NCBI GenBank assembly: GCA_023145575.1
Contig: JAGLDN010000082.1
Coordinates: forward strand, 1 to 6,904
Reading direction: 5' to 3'
Source of the DNA: Psychromonas sp.
GTDB taxonomy: Bacteria > Pseudomonadota > Gammaproteobacteria > Enterobacterales > Psychromonadaceae
DNA length: 6,904 nt
Below, in pieces: positions 1 to 5,181 of this stretch. Position numbers and translations under genes: made by a program. The number at the start of each line of letters is the position of its first letter. Position 1 is the stretch's first letter. The notes under the pieces were generated by a model. It did no database searches. It saw only the letters and a program-made list of their open reading frames with translations, and was not told where the DNA came from.

Positions 1-1
1 T

Positions 2-97
2 GTGAATTTAGTTGACCACGTCAAGCCTACTTGGTCTAAGTTGATTCAAGACAACTACAGTACACCCAACCTAGATGCATATGCAGGGGTAATATAA
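2..97 (+). CDS. C-terminal end of an unrecognised protein, cut by the left window edge
   Basis: This frame is open from the window edge and ends in TAA at 95-97, giving about 31 residues that include HVKPTWSKLIQ and end in LDAYAGVI. The first in-frame codon, GTG at position 2, is at the very edge, so a start cannot be told from an internal valine. I do not recognise the sequence. The mixed composition with W, Y, P and D residues looks protein-like, but the stretch is short enough to be chance. No hairpin terminator follows it; 98-130 is simply A-rich. Confidence 0.3.
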   Translation: MNLVDHVKPTWSKLIQDNYSTPNLDAYAGVI

Positions 98-146
98 AAA
101 ACAGCAATAAAAATAAATAGTTGATGTGATCTAATTCTAAGATATT

Positions 147-399
147 ATGGGTATTGGTGGTGTTTTTATCCATAATTTAGGTCTGACTATTGAACCCAAC
201 CCTTTGGGGCAAGGCTATAGGACAATTAAAATGAAGACTTTAGTTATTAAGTGGTTGTTTTATATGGAGCTTTATAACTTAACTCATTGGTGAAAGTAGC
301 CAAGCCAGTTGGTTCGCGAGCTCAGTTTATTCCAATTACATTAATGTATGTAATCTAAATTTTACACAGGGAGATAGCTTTATTCAAGGCGTACTTTAA
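147..399 (+). pseudogene. Possible decayed gene: two overlapping short frames
   Basis: The first frame runs from ATG at 147 to TGA at 291-293, giving 48 residues that include GLTIEPNPLGQGYR and a hydrophobic VIKWLFYMEL stretch. The second frame is open from 283 to TAA at 397-399 and reads ESSQASWFASSVYSNYINV, then CNLNFTQGDSFIQGVL. A one-base shift near 283-293 would join them into a product of roughly 80 residues. The ATG has no clear Shine-Dalgarno. Both halves have protein-like composition, which suggests an eroding gene, but I identify no family, and chance open frames are a real alternative. Confidence 0.25.
220..241 (+). repeat. 22-base dispersed repeat, copy 1
   Basis: The element is GGACAATTAAAATGAAGACT followed by TT. 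It matches 2058-2079 at 21 of 22 bases (C against T at the fourth base). The similarity stops abruptly on both sides. Here it lies inside the short frame 147-293. Confidence 0.55.
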
Positions 400-513
400 T
401 GTGAATGGCTGCTCTCTTTACGAAACTTACAACGTAAAAGTAAGTAATTTTAAGTACTGAAATAGAAAAGCTATTTATAGTAATCTGTCTTATTACAAAA
501 ACAAGAGAAAAAA

Positions 514-1515
514 ATGATAAAACCTATCGTACTTAGTGGCTGTCAGCCATCAGGTTTCTTAACTATTGGTAATTACATGGGTGCCCTGCGCCAGTGGGTG
601 ACAATGCAAAAAACGCATGATTGTTTGTATTGTATCGTTGATTTGCACTCAATCACGGTACGTCAAGATCCTATTGCATTACGCTCTGCAATTTATGATT
701 GTTTAGCAATGTATCAAGCGGTTGGTATTGACCCTCAAAAAAGCACAATGTTTATTCAATCTCAAGTCGCAGAGCACGCTGAACTTTCGTGGATTTTAAA
801 TTGCTATACACAAATGGGTGAATTAAACCGCATGACCCAATTTAAAGATAAATCACAAAAAAATACAGGCAGTAATAATGTGGGATTATTTAGTTATCCT
901 GTATTAATGGCGGCAGATATTTTATTGTATGGTCCAAGTCATGTTCCCATTGGTAGCGATCAAAAACAGCACCTTGAGTTGGCGCGTGATATTGCAACTC
1001 GTTTTAATAATGCTTATGGAGATACTTTTATTATACCAGAGCCTGCTATTCCAATTCATGGTGCGCGTATAATGAGTCTACAAGAGCCAACAAAAAAAAT
1101 GTCAAAATCAGATGATAATGTGAAAAACTTTATTGGTTTATTAGAATCGCCAAAAGTCATTGCTAAAAAGATAAAAGCAGCGGAAACAGACTCTGATGAG
1201 CAAGCCTCAATCTATTTTGATGTGGCGAATAAACCAGGAATTTCCAATTTATTAACCTTGTTATCATGTTCAACAGGTAAATCAATTGACAGTATAGCAT
1301 CTGATTATGAAGGGAAAATGTACGGCCATTTAAAAGTGGATACCGCCGATGCGGTGATTGAGCTTTTACAACCTATTCAAGCACGATATGATGAATTACG
1401 CGAAGATGAGCCTGCACTAGAGATAATTGCACGTGTTGGTGCTGAAAAAGCAAAATCTAGAGCAAAAACAACCCTTGCGAATGTCTATAAAAAAATTGGT
1501 TTTTTAGAGAAATAA
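514..1515 (+). CDS. trpS: Tryptophan--tRNA ligase
   Basis: This cytoplasmic class Ic aminoacyl-tRNA synthetase activates tryptophan with ATP and charges tRNA-Trp. The 333 residues match the usual proteobacterial length (334 in E. coli), and similarity to the E. coli enzyme is visible end to end. The N-terminal SGCQPSG and TIGN (17-20, the HIGH-type motif) and KMSKS (195-199) make up the ATP-binding signatures of the Rossmann fold. AADILLYG (133-140) and GSDQKQHLELARD (147-159) are typical of the tryptophan-binding half. The ATG is fixed by alignment with MTKPIVFSG of E. coli; a weak AAGAG lies 7 to 11 bases upstream. The gene stands alone, transcribed toward gloA. A Cys at position 10 replaces the usual Ala of SGAQPSG, a mild substitution. 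Confidence 0.97.
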   Translation: MIKPIVLSGCQPSGFLTIGNYMGALRQWVTMQKTHDCLYCIVDLHSITVRQDPIALRSAIYDCLAMYQAVGIDPQKSTMFIQSQVAEHAELSWILNCYTQMGELNRMTQFKDKSQKNTGSNNVGLFSYPVLMAADILLYGPSHVPIGSDQKQHLELARDIATRFNNAYGDTFIIPEPAIPIHGARIMSLQEPTKKMSKSDDNVKNFIGLLESPKVIAKKIKAAETDSDEQASIYFDVANKPGISNLLTLLSCSTGKSIDSIASDYEGKMYGHLKVDTADAVIELLQPIQARYDELREDEPALEIIARVGAEKAKSRAKTTLANVYKKIGFLEK

Positions 1516-1547
1516 TAGGGGAATAAAGTAGCGCAAAGTAAACAAAA

Positions 1548-1558
1548 CTGCCTTGCAG
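1548..1558 (-). terminator. Weak hairpin just after gloA
   Basis: Read on the minus strand, CTGC-AAG-GCAG is followed by TTTTGTTT, one base after the gloA stop. Flanking AGTAG and CTACT could also pair. The four-base stem is short for an intrinsic terminator, so this is tentative. It is the only hairpin in the 44-base gap between the convergent trpS and gloA. Confidence 0.3.
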
Positions 1559-1559
1559 A

Positions 1560-1967
1560 CTACTCAGATATTTTATTACCTGCATTTTTTTTAGCAATAA
1601 GTTCGATCATATACCCATCAGGATCTTTAACAAATGCAATAATGGTTGAGCCACCTTTTACAGGTCCCGCTTCACGCGTTATTTCAGCACCCATTGCTTT
1701 GATTGCATTACAGGTCGCATAAATATCATCAGTTTCAATGGCTATATGGCCAAACGAATTGCCAATATCGTATTGAGTAACTGACCAATTGTGAGTCAAT
1801 TCAAGGACCGTTGTATCCGACTCCTGGCCATAACCTAAAAATGCAAGCGTGTATTGATATGCTTCATTTTCAGACTGACGTAGCAATGTCATATCCAAAA
1901 CCTTAGTATAGAAGTTGATCGACTTTGTTAAGTCAGTTACGCGTAACATTGTGTGTAATATGCGCAT
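1560..1967 (-). CDS. gloA: Lactoylglutathione lyase (glyoxalase I)
   Basis: This enzyme isomerises the hemithioacetal of methylglyoxal and glutathione to S-lactoylglutathione, the first step of the glyoxalase detoxification route. It is a cytoplasmic homodimer of the vicinal-oxygen-chelate superfamily. The 135 residues match E. coli GloA (135) almost throughout: MRILHTMLRV at the start, FYTKVL, REAGPVKGG, and DPDGYMIEL near the end. All four metal ligands of the E. coli Ni enzyme are present at the same positions: H5, E56, H74 and E122. The frame extends 11 codons upstream to another ATG at 2000, but the start at 1967 is preferred because it begins with the family N-terminus and has AGGAAA ideally placed upstream. 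A strong extended -10 lies inside the would-be extension. The short linker without the extra long helix indicates the Ni/Co-type short form. Confidence 0.96.
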   Translation of the reverse strand: MRILHTMLRVTDLTKSINFYTKVLDMTLLRQSENEAYQYTLAFLGYGQESDTTVLELTHNWSVTQYDIGNSFGHIAIETDDIYATCNAIKAMGAEITREAGPVKGGSTIIAFVKDPDGYMIELIAKKNAGNKISE

Positions 1968-1982
1968 AATGTTTCCTGTAAA

Positions 1983-1991
1983 ATTATAGCA
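1983..1991 (-). promoter_or_regulatory. Extended -10 promoter of gloA
   Basis: On the minus strand the sequence is TGCTATAAT, a perfect -10 hexamer with the TGn extension, which can work without a good -35. No -35 box is evident about 17 bases upstream. Initiation 6 to 8 bases downstream would give a leader of only about 10 bases, just enough for the AGGAAA ribosome site. It also argues against translation starting at the upstream ATG at 2000. Confidence 0.45.
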
Positions 1992-2057
1992 ATCGCCCAA
2001 TGTGGCTTGCTGACGTTGTAGCTGTACGCCTCATAAATTTAACTTTGTTAATAATTT

Positions 2058-2079
2058 GGATAATTAAAATGAAGACTTT
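2058..2079 (+). repeat. 22-base dispersed repeat, copy 2
   Basis: This copy reads GGATAATTAAAATGAAGACT followed by TT and differs from 220-241 by one base. Here the ATGAAGACTTT part opens only eight codons before a stop, so the match is not explained by a shared protein. Confidence 0.55.
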
Positions 2080-2239
2080 TATTCACAAATATTGAGAGTG
2101 CGCCTCGCATATTTATAAATCAATAAGTTACATATAGATATAGCAATGTGTTATAACGAGCTAGAGTAGCTTTTCCTGCGCGGTAATTTCTCGAAAATCA
2201 GCCTACGTTAAGTAATAAAAAAGGCCTTCTTCATAAAAA

Positions 2240-2310
2240 AACTAACACCTTTCGGATAATTCAACTGGCAGATATTGCGAAGCTAATCATTATCAGATCA
2301 AATGTTAGAC
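2240..2310. repeat. Nested inverted repeat ending in GTTAGAC, possible degenerate attC-like site
   Basis: The outer arms CTAACA (2242-2247) and TGTTAG (2303-2308) enclose inner arms GATAAT (2255-2260) and ATTATC (2289-2294), with spacers of 7 and 8 bases and a 28-base centre. The right edge, GTTAGAC, is the same heptamer that bounds the attC site at 6689-6695. Two arm pairs with similar spacers recall attC layout, but the inner arms are AT-rich, lack unpaired bases, and the centre is not paired. It could equally be a chance dyad or an operator. Confidence 0.25.
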
Positions 2311-2412
2311 CTTACTCTGAAATTTAATCTCTCATTAGGCAAAATATTTTGAAGCCGCTTAGTTAAAAAACGAAAACTAATTCTTCCTGTTTATCGCAGA
2401 CGATATTCAGAT

Positions 2413-2832
2413 TTATTTTATCATAAACTCAACGGATGATCTCATTTCTTCATTGCTGCAATCCGCGCAAGTTCCTTTAGGGGGCATGCTATTAAAACCT
2501 GCCATAGCATTCTTGTATAATATGCTCATACCTTTAGCAAGACGCGGTTTCCATGCATTCGCATCTCCTCTTTTAGGAGCACCTAGTACGCCCGTTGTAT
2601 GACATGCCATGCAATAAGTATTAAAAATTTGTTTGCCAGTCCGTGGTGCAGCTGACTTTGTAGAAACTGATGCCGCGTTTGTTATCTTTATGTCTCCATC
2701 GAGATAAATATTGCCAACAGGTGCAATACGTTTTACAATTTCTGATTCTGTTTGAGTGTTAGCGAAACTATTGATACTCATCAAACTAAAGATGAGAGTT
2801 GCAATTAAAGCGATATATTTAGTTGGTTGCAC
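2413..2832 (-). CDS. Periplasmic c-type cytochrome, cytochrome c5 family
   Basis: This is a small soluble mono-haem electron carrier, exported by Sec and matured in the periplasm. Residues 1-24 are a signal peptide: a lysine, a hydrophobic core (ALIATLIFSLMSI), and a likely cut after NSFA. A spacer of about 40 residues precedes the haem domain (about 64-139). The haem motif is CMACH (74-78), so His78 is the proximal ligand. M116 in NSMPPKG is the likely distal ligand. The pair C122/C125 in GTCADC is the extra disulfide typical of c5 cytochromes. The start is GTG at 2830-2832, preceded by AGGGAG with a six-base gap; the next Met (18) lies inside the signal peptide. It stands alone with its own promoter. 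Its redox partner cannot be told from this window. Confidence 0.9.
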   Translation of the reverse strand: MQPTKYIALIATLIFSLMSINSFANTQTESEIVKRIAPVGNIYLDGDIKITNAASVSTKSAAPRTGKQIFNTYCMACHTTGVLGAPKRGDANAWKPRLAKGMSILYKNAMAGFNSMPPKGTCADCSNEEMRSSVEFMIK

Positions 2833-2868
2833 AGTAAACTCCCTTTTCTGATCCGTTCCTTATAATTA

Positions 2869-2898
2869 ATTATATCCAAATGAACAGAAATAACTCAA
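2869..2898 (-). promoter_or_regulatory. Promoter of the cytochrome c5 gene
   Basis: On the minus strand, TTGAGT (2893-2898) is followed 18 bases later by a perfect TATAAT (2869-2874). Initiation would fall around 2862, giving a leader of about 30 bases that carries AGGGAG before the GTG start. This matches a sigma-70 promoter well and sits in the right place. Confidence 0.6.
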
Positions 2899-2962
2899 TA
2901 TTTTTATTATAACTATCGTCTATAGTTCACTATTTTTATTTTTTTACGAATACTCGTCAAAC

Positions 2963-3008
2963 ATTTGCGATATATTTGTTATTATTTACGATTATAAATT
3001 TCGCAAAT
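2963..3008. repeat. Inverted repeat ATTTGCGA / TCGCAAAT in the divergent gap
   Basis: Perfect eight-base arms at 2963-2970 and 3001-3008 are separated by 30 AT-rich bases. It lies upstream of the reading frame at 3101 and beyond the cytochrome promoter. The long loop makes a terminator unlikely; two half-sites of a regulator or chance are the alternatives. Confidence 0.35.
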
Positions 3009-3100
3009 TGTATGGTCAATCATGTTGTATCAAAAAGTGAAAGCGCTAATTTGTTCAATAAAAAATTTTCGAACATTTAATTAAATATTGGAGTGAAGAT

Positions 3101-3275
3101 ATGATCACAGATCGTGCTCGTTGGTTACAATATCAAAAAACAATGCTGAATTATATACTCATTGTGGCGTAAATACGAAAAACAAGAAAAACAAGAAAAA
3201 CAAGAAAAACAAGAAAAACAACTTGCACTCAGGTTAAGTGTAAAAAAGGATAGTAATGGACATTGTTTTTATTAA
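3101..3275 (+). pseudogene. Short unrecognised frame with a (Glu-Lys-Gln)5 repeat, probably frameshifted, before folB
   Basis: ATG at 3101 has a good ribosome site (GGAG at 3090-3093, seven-base gap) and opens MITDRARWLQYQKTMLNY, but this frame stops at TAA 3170-3172 after 23 residues. The frame one base on is open from 3150, reads SLWRKY, then five EKQ units, then LALRLSVKKDSNGHCFY, and stops at 3273-3275 inside folB. A one-base shift near 3150 would join them into a highly charged, helix-prone protein of about 57 residues. This looks like a small gene broken by an indel, or a short leader peptide followed by an unrelated repeat. I do not recognise the family. Ending 20 bases into folB, it could couple translation to folB if expressed. 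Confidence 0.35.
3177..3221 (+). repeat. Tandem repeat, five perfect copies of GAAAAACAA
   Basis: Five identical nine-base units run head to tail without a mismatch, ending 34 bases before the folB start. The unit length is a multiple of three and no frame contains a stop; the frames read EKQ, KNK or RKT. Perfect identity suggests recent expansion by slippage. Confidence 0.95.
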
Positions 3276-3609
3276 ACAGCTTGAAGTGATTACTCAGATT
3301 GGTATTTATGATTGGGAAAAAACACTGCAACAAAAATTATATTTCGATTTAGAAATTGCATTTGATATTCGCGCTGCGAGTGGATCAGATGATATTAATT
3401 TAGCATTAGATTACTTTAAAGTATCAGAAGAGCTCATTAAATTTGTACAGACCCATCATTGTGGATTAATTGAAACGTTAGCTGAACGCGTGGCTTCGCT
3501 TATCATGACTAAGTTTTGTGTTCCGTGGATCAAAGTCACTTTACATAAACCAGGCGCATTGCCTAAAGCACAGAGTTTGGGTGTACAAATAGAGCGCGGT
3601 TGTAGATAG
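3256..3609 (+). CDS. folB: Dihydroneopterin aldolase
   Basis: This enzyme cleaves 7,8-dihydroneopterin to 6-hydroxymethyl-7,8-dihydropterin and glycolaldehyde in folate synthesis; the family forms cytoplasmic octamers. The 117 residues follow E. coli FolB closely: MDIVFI at the start, IGIYDWE with the conserved Glu21, LALDYFKVSE, LIETLAERVA in the middle, and HKPGA with the catalytic-type Lys98. The C-terminus LGVQIERG is also shared. It is about five residues shorter than the E. coli protein because the tail ends at the folK overlap. The ATG at 3256 has AGGA six to nine bases upstream. It heads an apparent folB-folK-lpxL operon; folK supplies the next enzyme, which uses the FolB product. The five-copy repeat just upstream is unusual for its leader. 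Confidence 0.96.
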   Translation: MDIVFIKQLEVITQIGIYDWEKTLQQKLYFDLEIAFDIRAASGSDDINLALDYFKVSEELIKFVQTHHCGLIETLAERVASLIMTKFCVPWIKVTLHKPGALPKAQSLGVQIERGCR

Positions 3610-4085
3610 TGCCAACTGTTTTTATTAGTGTTGGTTCAAATTTATTGCCATCGAAAAATATTTCTCTTGTATTAAAACCGTTACGTGATTTTTTTGGTGA
3701 GCTAACACTATCGAGTGTTTATGAAAGTGAGGCAGTTGGCTTCACTGGTGATCATTTTTATAATTTAGTGATTGGTTTTGATACCTCACTTTCATTTAAT
3801 CGAGTGATCAAAAAGTTAAAACATATTGAAACTGCTCAAGGACGCACACGCGCTACGGATCAAGTGATAATTGATCTTGATGTGCTGTTATATGGCGATT
3901 TGATTGATAAATCACGTAATTTACCTCGAGCGGACATCATTAAAAATGCTTTTGTTCTTTGGCCGTTGGCCGAAATTGCCGCTCATTTAAAACACCCTAT
4001 TTTAAATACATACTATGGAGATTTATGGAAGACATATCCTAAAGAAAAACAACGCCTTAGGCTGGTAAAAAATGTTATTATATAA
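3609..4085 (+). CDS. folK: 6-hydroxymethyl-7,8-dihydropterin pyrophosphokinase (HPPK), divergent form
   Basis: HPPK transfers pyrophosphate from ATP to 6-hydroxymethyl-dihydropterin, the product of FolB. The 158 residues match the family length. Visible motifs are the N-terminal VFISVGSN, YESEAVGFTGDHFYN (38-51), IETAQGRTR (73-81), the Mg-binding pair D89 and D91 in IIDLDVLLYG, and FVLWPLAEIA near the C-terminus. The GTG start at 3609 shares its G with the folB TAG stop (TAGTG), so translation is probably coupled; no strong Shine-Dalgarno is seen. The catalytic loop is odd: E. coli has RWGPRT before the Asp pair, but here the stretch is ATDQVI, so the usual Trp and Arg92 equivalents are missing. 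The VGF-type region resembles second-copy FolK proteins sitting beside folB in other gammaproteobacteria, so a standard folK may exist elsewhere. Activity is inferred. Confidence 0.87.
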   Translation: MPTVFISVGSNLLPSKNISLVLKPLRDFFGELTLSSVYESEAVGFTGDHFYNLVIGFDTSLSFNRVIKKLKHIETAQGRTRATDQVIIDLDVLLYGDLIDKSRNLPRADIIKNAFVLWPLAEIAAHLKHPILNTYYGDLWKTYPKEKQRLRLVKNVII

Positions 4086-4117
4086 AAAGTTATTTAATTT
4101 CAAGGTAAAATATTTGT

Positions 4118-5038
4118 ATGAATGATGATAAACTTAAGCTTGAGTTTGCACATCCTAGGTATTGGCTCATTTGGTTTGCTATTATCTTGCTATTTTTGTC
4201 TTCTTTATTACCCTATTCTACTTTGCTTTTCATCGGTAAAAAACTTGGTAATATCATTTATTTCATTGCCAAGCGAAGGCGTGAAATTGCGCAGCGAAAT
4301 ATTGAGCTTTGCTTTTCAGATCTATCACCCCATGCGGTAGATAAAATAATTAAAAAAAATTTTGAAAATCTTGGTATTGCAATATTTGAAATGGGTATTG
4401 GTTGGTTTTGGCCAACTTGGCGGATCAAAAGCATTGCCAAAATAACAGGTCTTGAACATCTTAACGAAGCATTGAACGCAAAACAAGGCGTGTTGCTTTT
4501 AGGCGCTCATTTCTTATCAATGGAAGTCTCTGCGCGGATCGGTGGATTTTCACATCCGAGTTTTGCTGTATATCGAAAACATACAAACCCTATTTTAAAT
4601 TATTGGACAAATTGGGGAAGAATGCGTAGTAATAAAGGAATGGTTGATCGTACAGACATTAAAGGAATGATACGCACATTAAAAAAAGGAGAAGTTCTCT
4701 GGTATGCACCTGATCATGATTATGGCCATTATTCGAGCTCTGTTTTTGTGCCCTTTTTTGATGTTAAAAAAGCAAATACTGTCTCAGGAACTTCAACACT
4801 AGCACGACTTAAAAACACTTGTGTTATTCCTGTTTTTATTAAACGATTGCCTGATACTCAAGGGTATGAACTTATTTATTTACCTAAATTAGAAAATTTC
4901 CCAACGAAAGATATTGTTGCAGATTCAATAATTGTAAATCAGCAATTAGAGGCAATGATCAAAGAATGTATCGATCAATATATATGGGTGCATCGCCGTT
5001 TTAAAACCCGCCCACCAGGTGAAGGATCATTTTATTAA
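4118..5038 (+). CDS. lpxL: Lipid A biosynthesis lauroyltransferase
   Basis: This inner-membrane enzyme transfers a lauroyl chain from acyl carrier protein to Kdo2-lipid IVA during late lipid A assembly. The 306 residues equal E. coli LpxL in length. HPRYWLIWF opens the conserved part, followed by a single N-terminal membrane segment (about 18-38). The acyltransferase HX4E motif is H131-E136 in GAHFLSME. Other landmarks are GRMRSNKGM (167-175), LKKGEVLWYAPDHDYG (188-203) and the C-terminal WVHRRFKTRP (290-299). The chain-length specificity (LpxL against the cold-induced palmitoleoyl paralogue LpxP) cannot be settled by eye; HFLSME and the overall match favour LpxL. It follows folK after 32 bases and probably shares its transcript. 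The nearest ribosome site, AAGG, lies about 12 bases from the ATG, rather far. Confidence 0.92.
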   Translation: MNDDKLKLEFAHPRYWLIWFAIILLFLSSLLPYSTLLFIGKKLGNIIYFIAKRRREIAQRNIELCFSDLSPHAVDKIIKKNFENLGIAIFEMGIGWFWPTWRIKSIAKITGLEHLNEALNAKQGVLLLGAHFLSMEVSARIGGFSHPSFAVYRKHTNPILNYWTNWGRMRSNKGMVDRTDIKGMIRTLKKGEVLWYAPDHDYGHYSSSVFVPFFDVKKANTVSGTSTLARLKNTCVIPVFIKRLPDTQGYELIYLPKLENFPTKDIVADSIIVNQQLEAMIKECIDQYIWVHRRFKTRPPGEGSFY

Positions 5039-5052
5039 ATTAATCAAAGAAA

Positions 5053-5181
5053 TTAATCGCCAAAATGAAGAGTCACATGGGAGTATGATCTGACACGATC
5101 CTTCCATTCAGATGCTGATTTTATATCTTGGATTTTCACAGGTAAAACGTCGATCCTTGGAAACTTAAGGTAAATAAACAC
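5053..5181 (-). CDS. Possible small frame overlapping the end of anmK
   Basis: This minus-strand frame from GTG at 5179-5181 to TAA at 5053-5055 gives 42 residues, including KFPRIDVLPVKIQDIK and SASEWKDRVRSYSHVTLHFGD near the end. It starts inside the last codons of anmK in another frame and fills most of the gap to lpxL. The composition looks protein-like, but AGG lies only two bases before the GTG and no family is recognised. It may be the C-terminal remnant of a lost gene, or chance. Confidence 0.22.
   Translation of the reverse strand: MFIYLKFPRIDVLPVKIQDIKSASEWKDRVRSYSHVTLHFGD

Larger units (their letters stand above)
98..513. other. Gap before trpS with short broken reading frames and a shared 22-base element
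   Basis: No full gene is visible here. Two short plus-strand frames stand out: 147-293 (48 codons, ATG start, beginning MGIGGVFIHNLG) and, in another frame, 283-399 (containing ASWFASSVYSNYINV). They overlap by a few bases, so together they could be one frameshifted gene remnant, but I recognise neither half. A 22-base element at 220-241 recurs near 2058. The trpS promoter must lie in 400-500. TATAGT at 476-481 is a possible -10, but I see no convincing -35 at the right distance. Confidence 0.5.
2001..2412. other. Intergenic gap between the cytochrome gene and gloA
   Basis: No gene is supported here. It holds the second copy of the 22-base repeat (2058-2079) and a nested dyad (2240-2310). 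One plus-strand frame (2187-2327) is open for about 46 codons but has no ATG or GTG start. No terminator is clear after the cytochrome gene; TTAGTT at 2359-2364 can pair with AACTAA at 2375-2380, but no U-run follows. Confidence 0.5.

Noticed and set aside
292..330. tRNA-like stretch around GTTGGTTCGCGAGCTC
   Set aside because: No acceptor stem, anticodon arm or proper T-loop can be drawn around it.
1968..2000. Eleven-codon N-terminal extension of glyoxalase I from an upstream ATG at 2000
   Set aside because: The family N-terminus begins at MRILHT, AGGAAA is correctly placed for the start at 1967, and a perfect extended -10 lies inside the extension.
2187..2327. Plus-strand open frame of about 46 codons in the gap between gloA and the cytochrome gene
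   Set aside because: It has no ATG or GTG start and no ribosome site, and its composition is not persuasive; a chance opening is more likely.
3177..3221. CRISPR-like array
   Set aside because: The units are nine bases long and directly adjacent, with no unique spacers; it is a simple tandem repeat.
4122..4340. Frame of 72 codons overlapping the start of lpxL in another phase
   Set aside because: It lies wholly inside lpxL, whose family match is strong along its full length; it is a shadow frame.
4258..4440. Minus-strand frame of 60 codons inside lpxL
   Set aside because: It is antisense to a clearly real gene and has no independent evidence.
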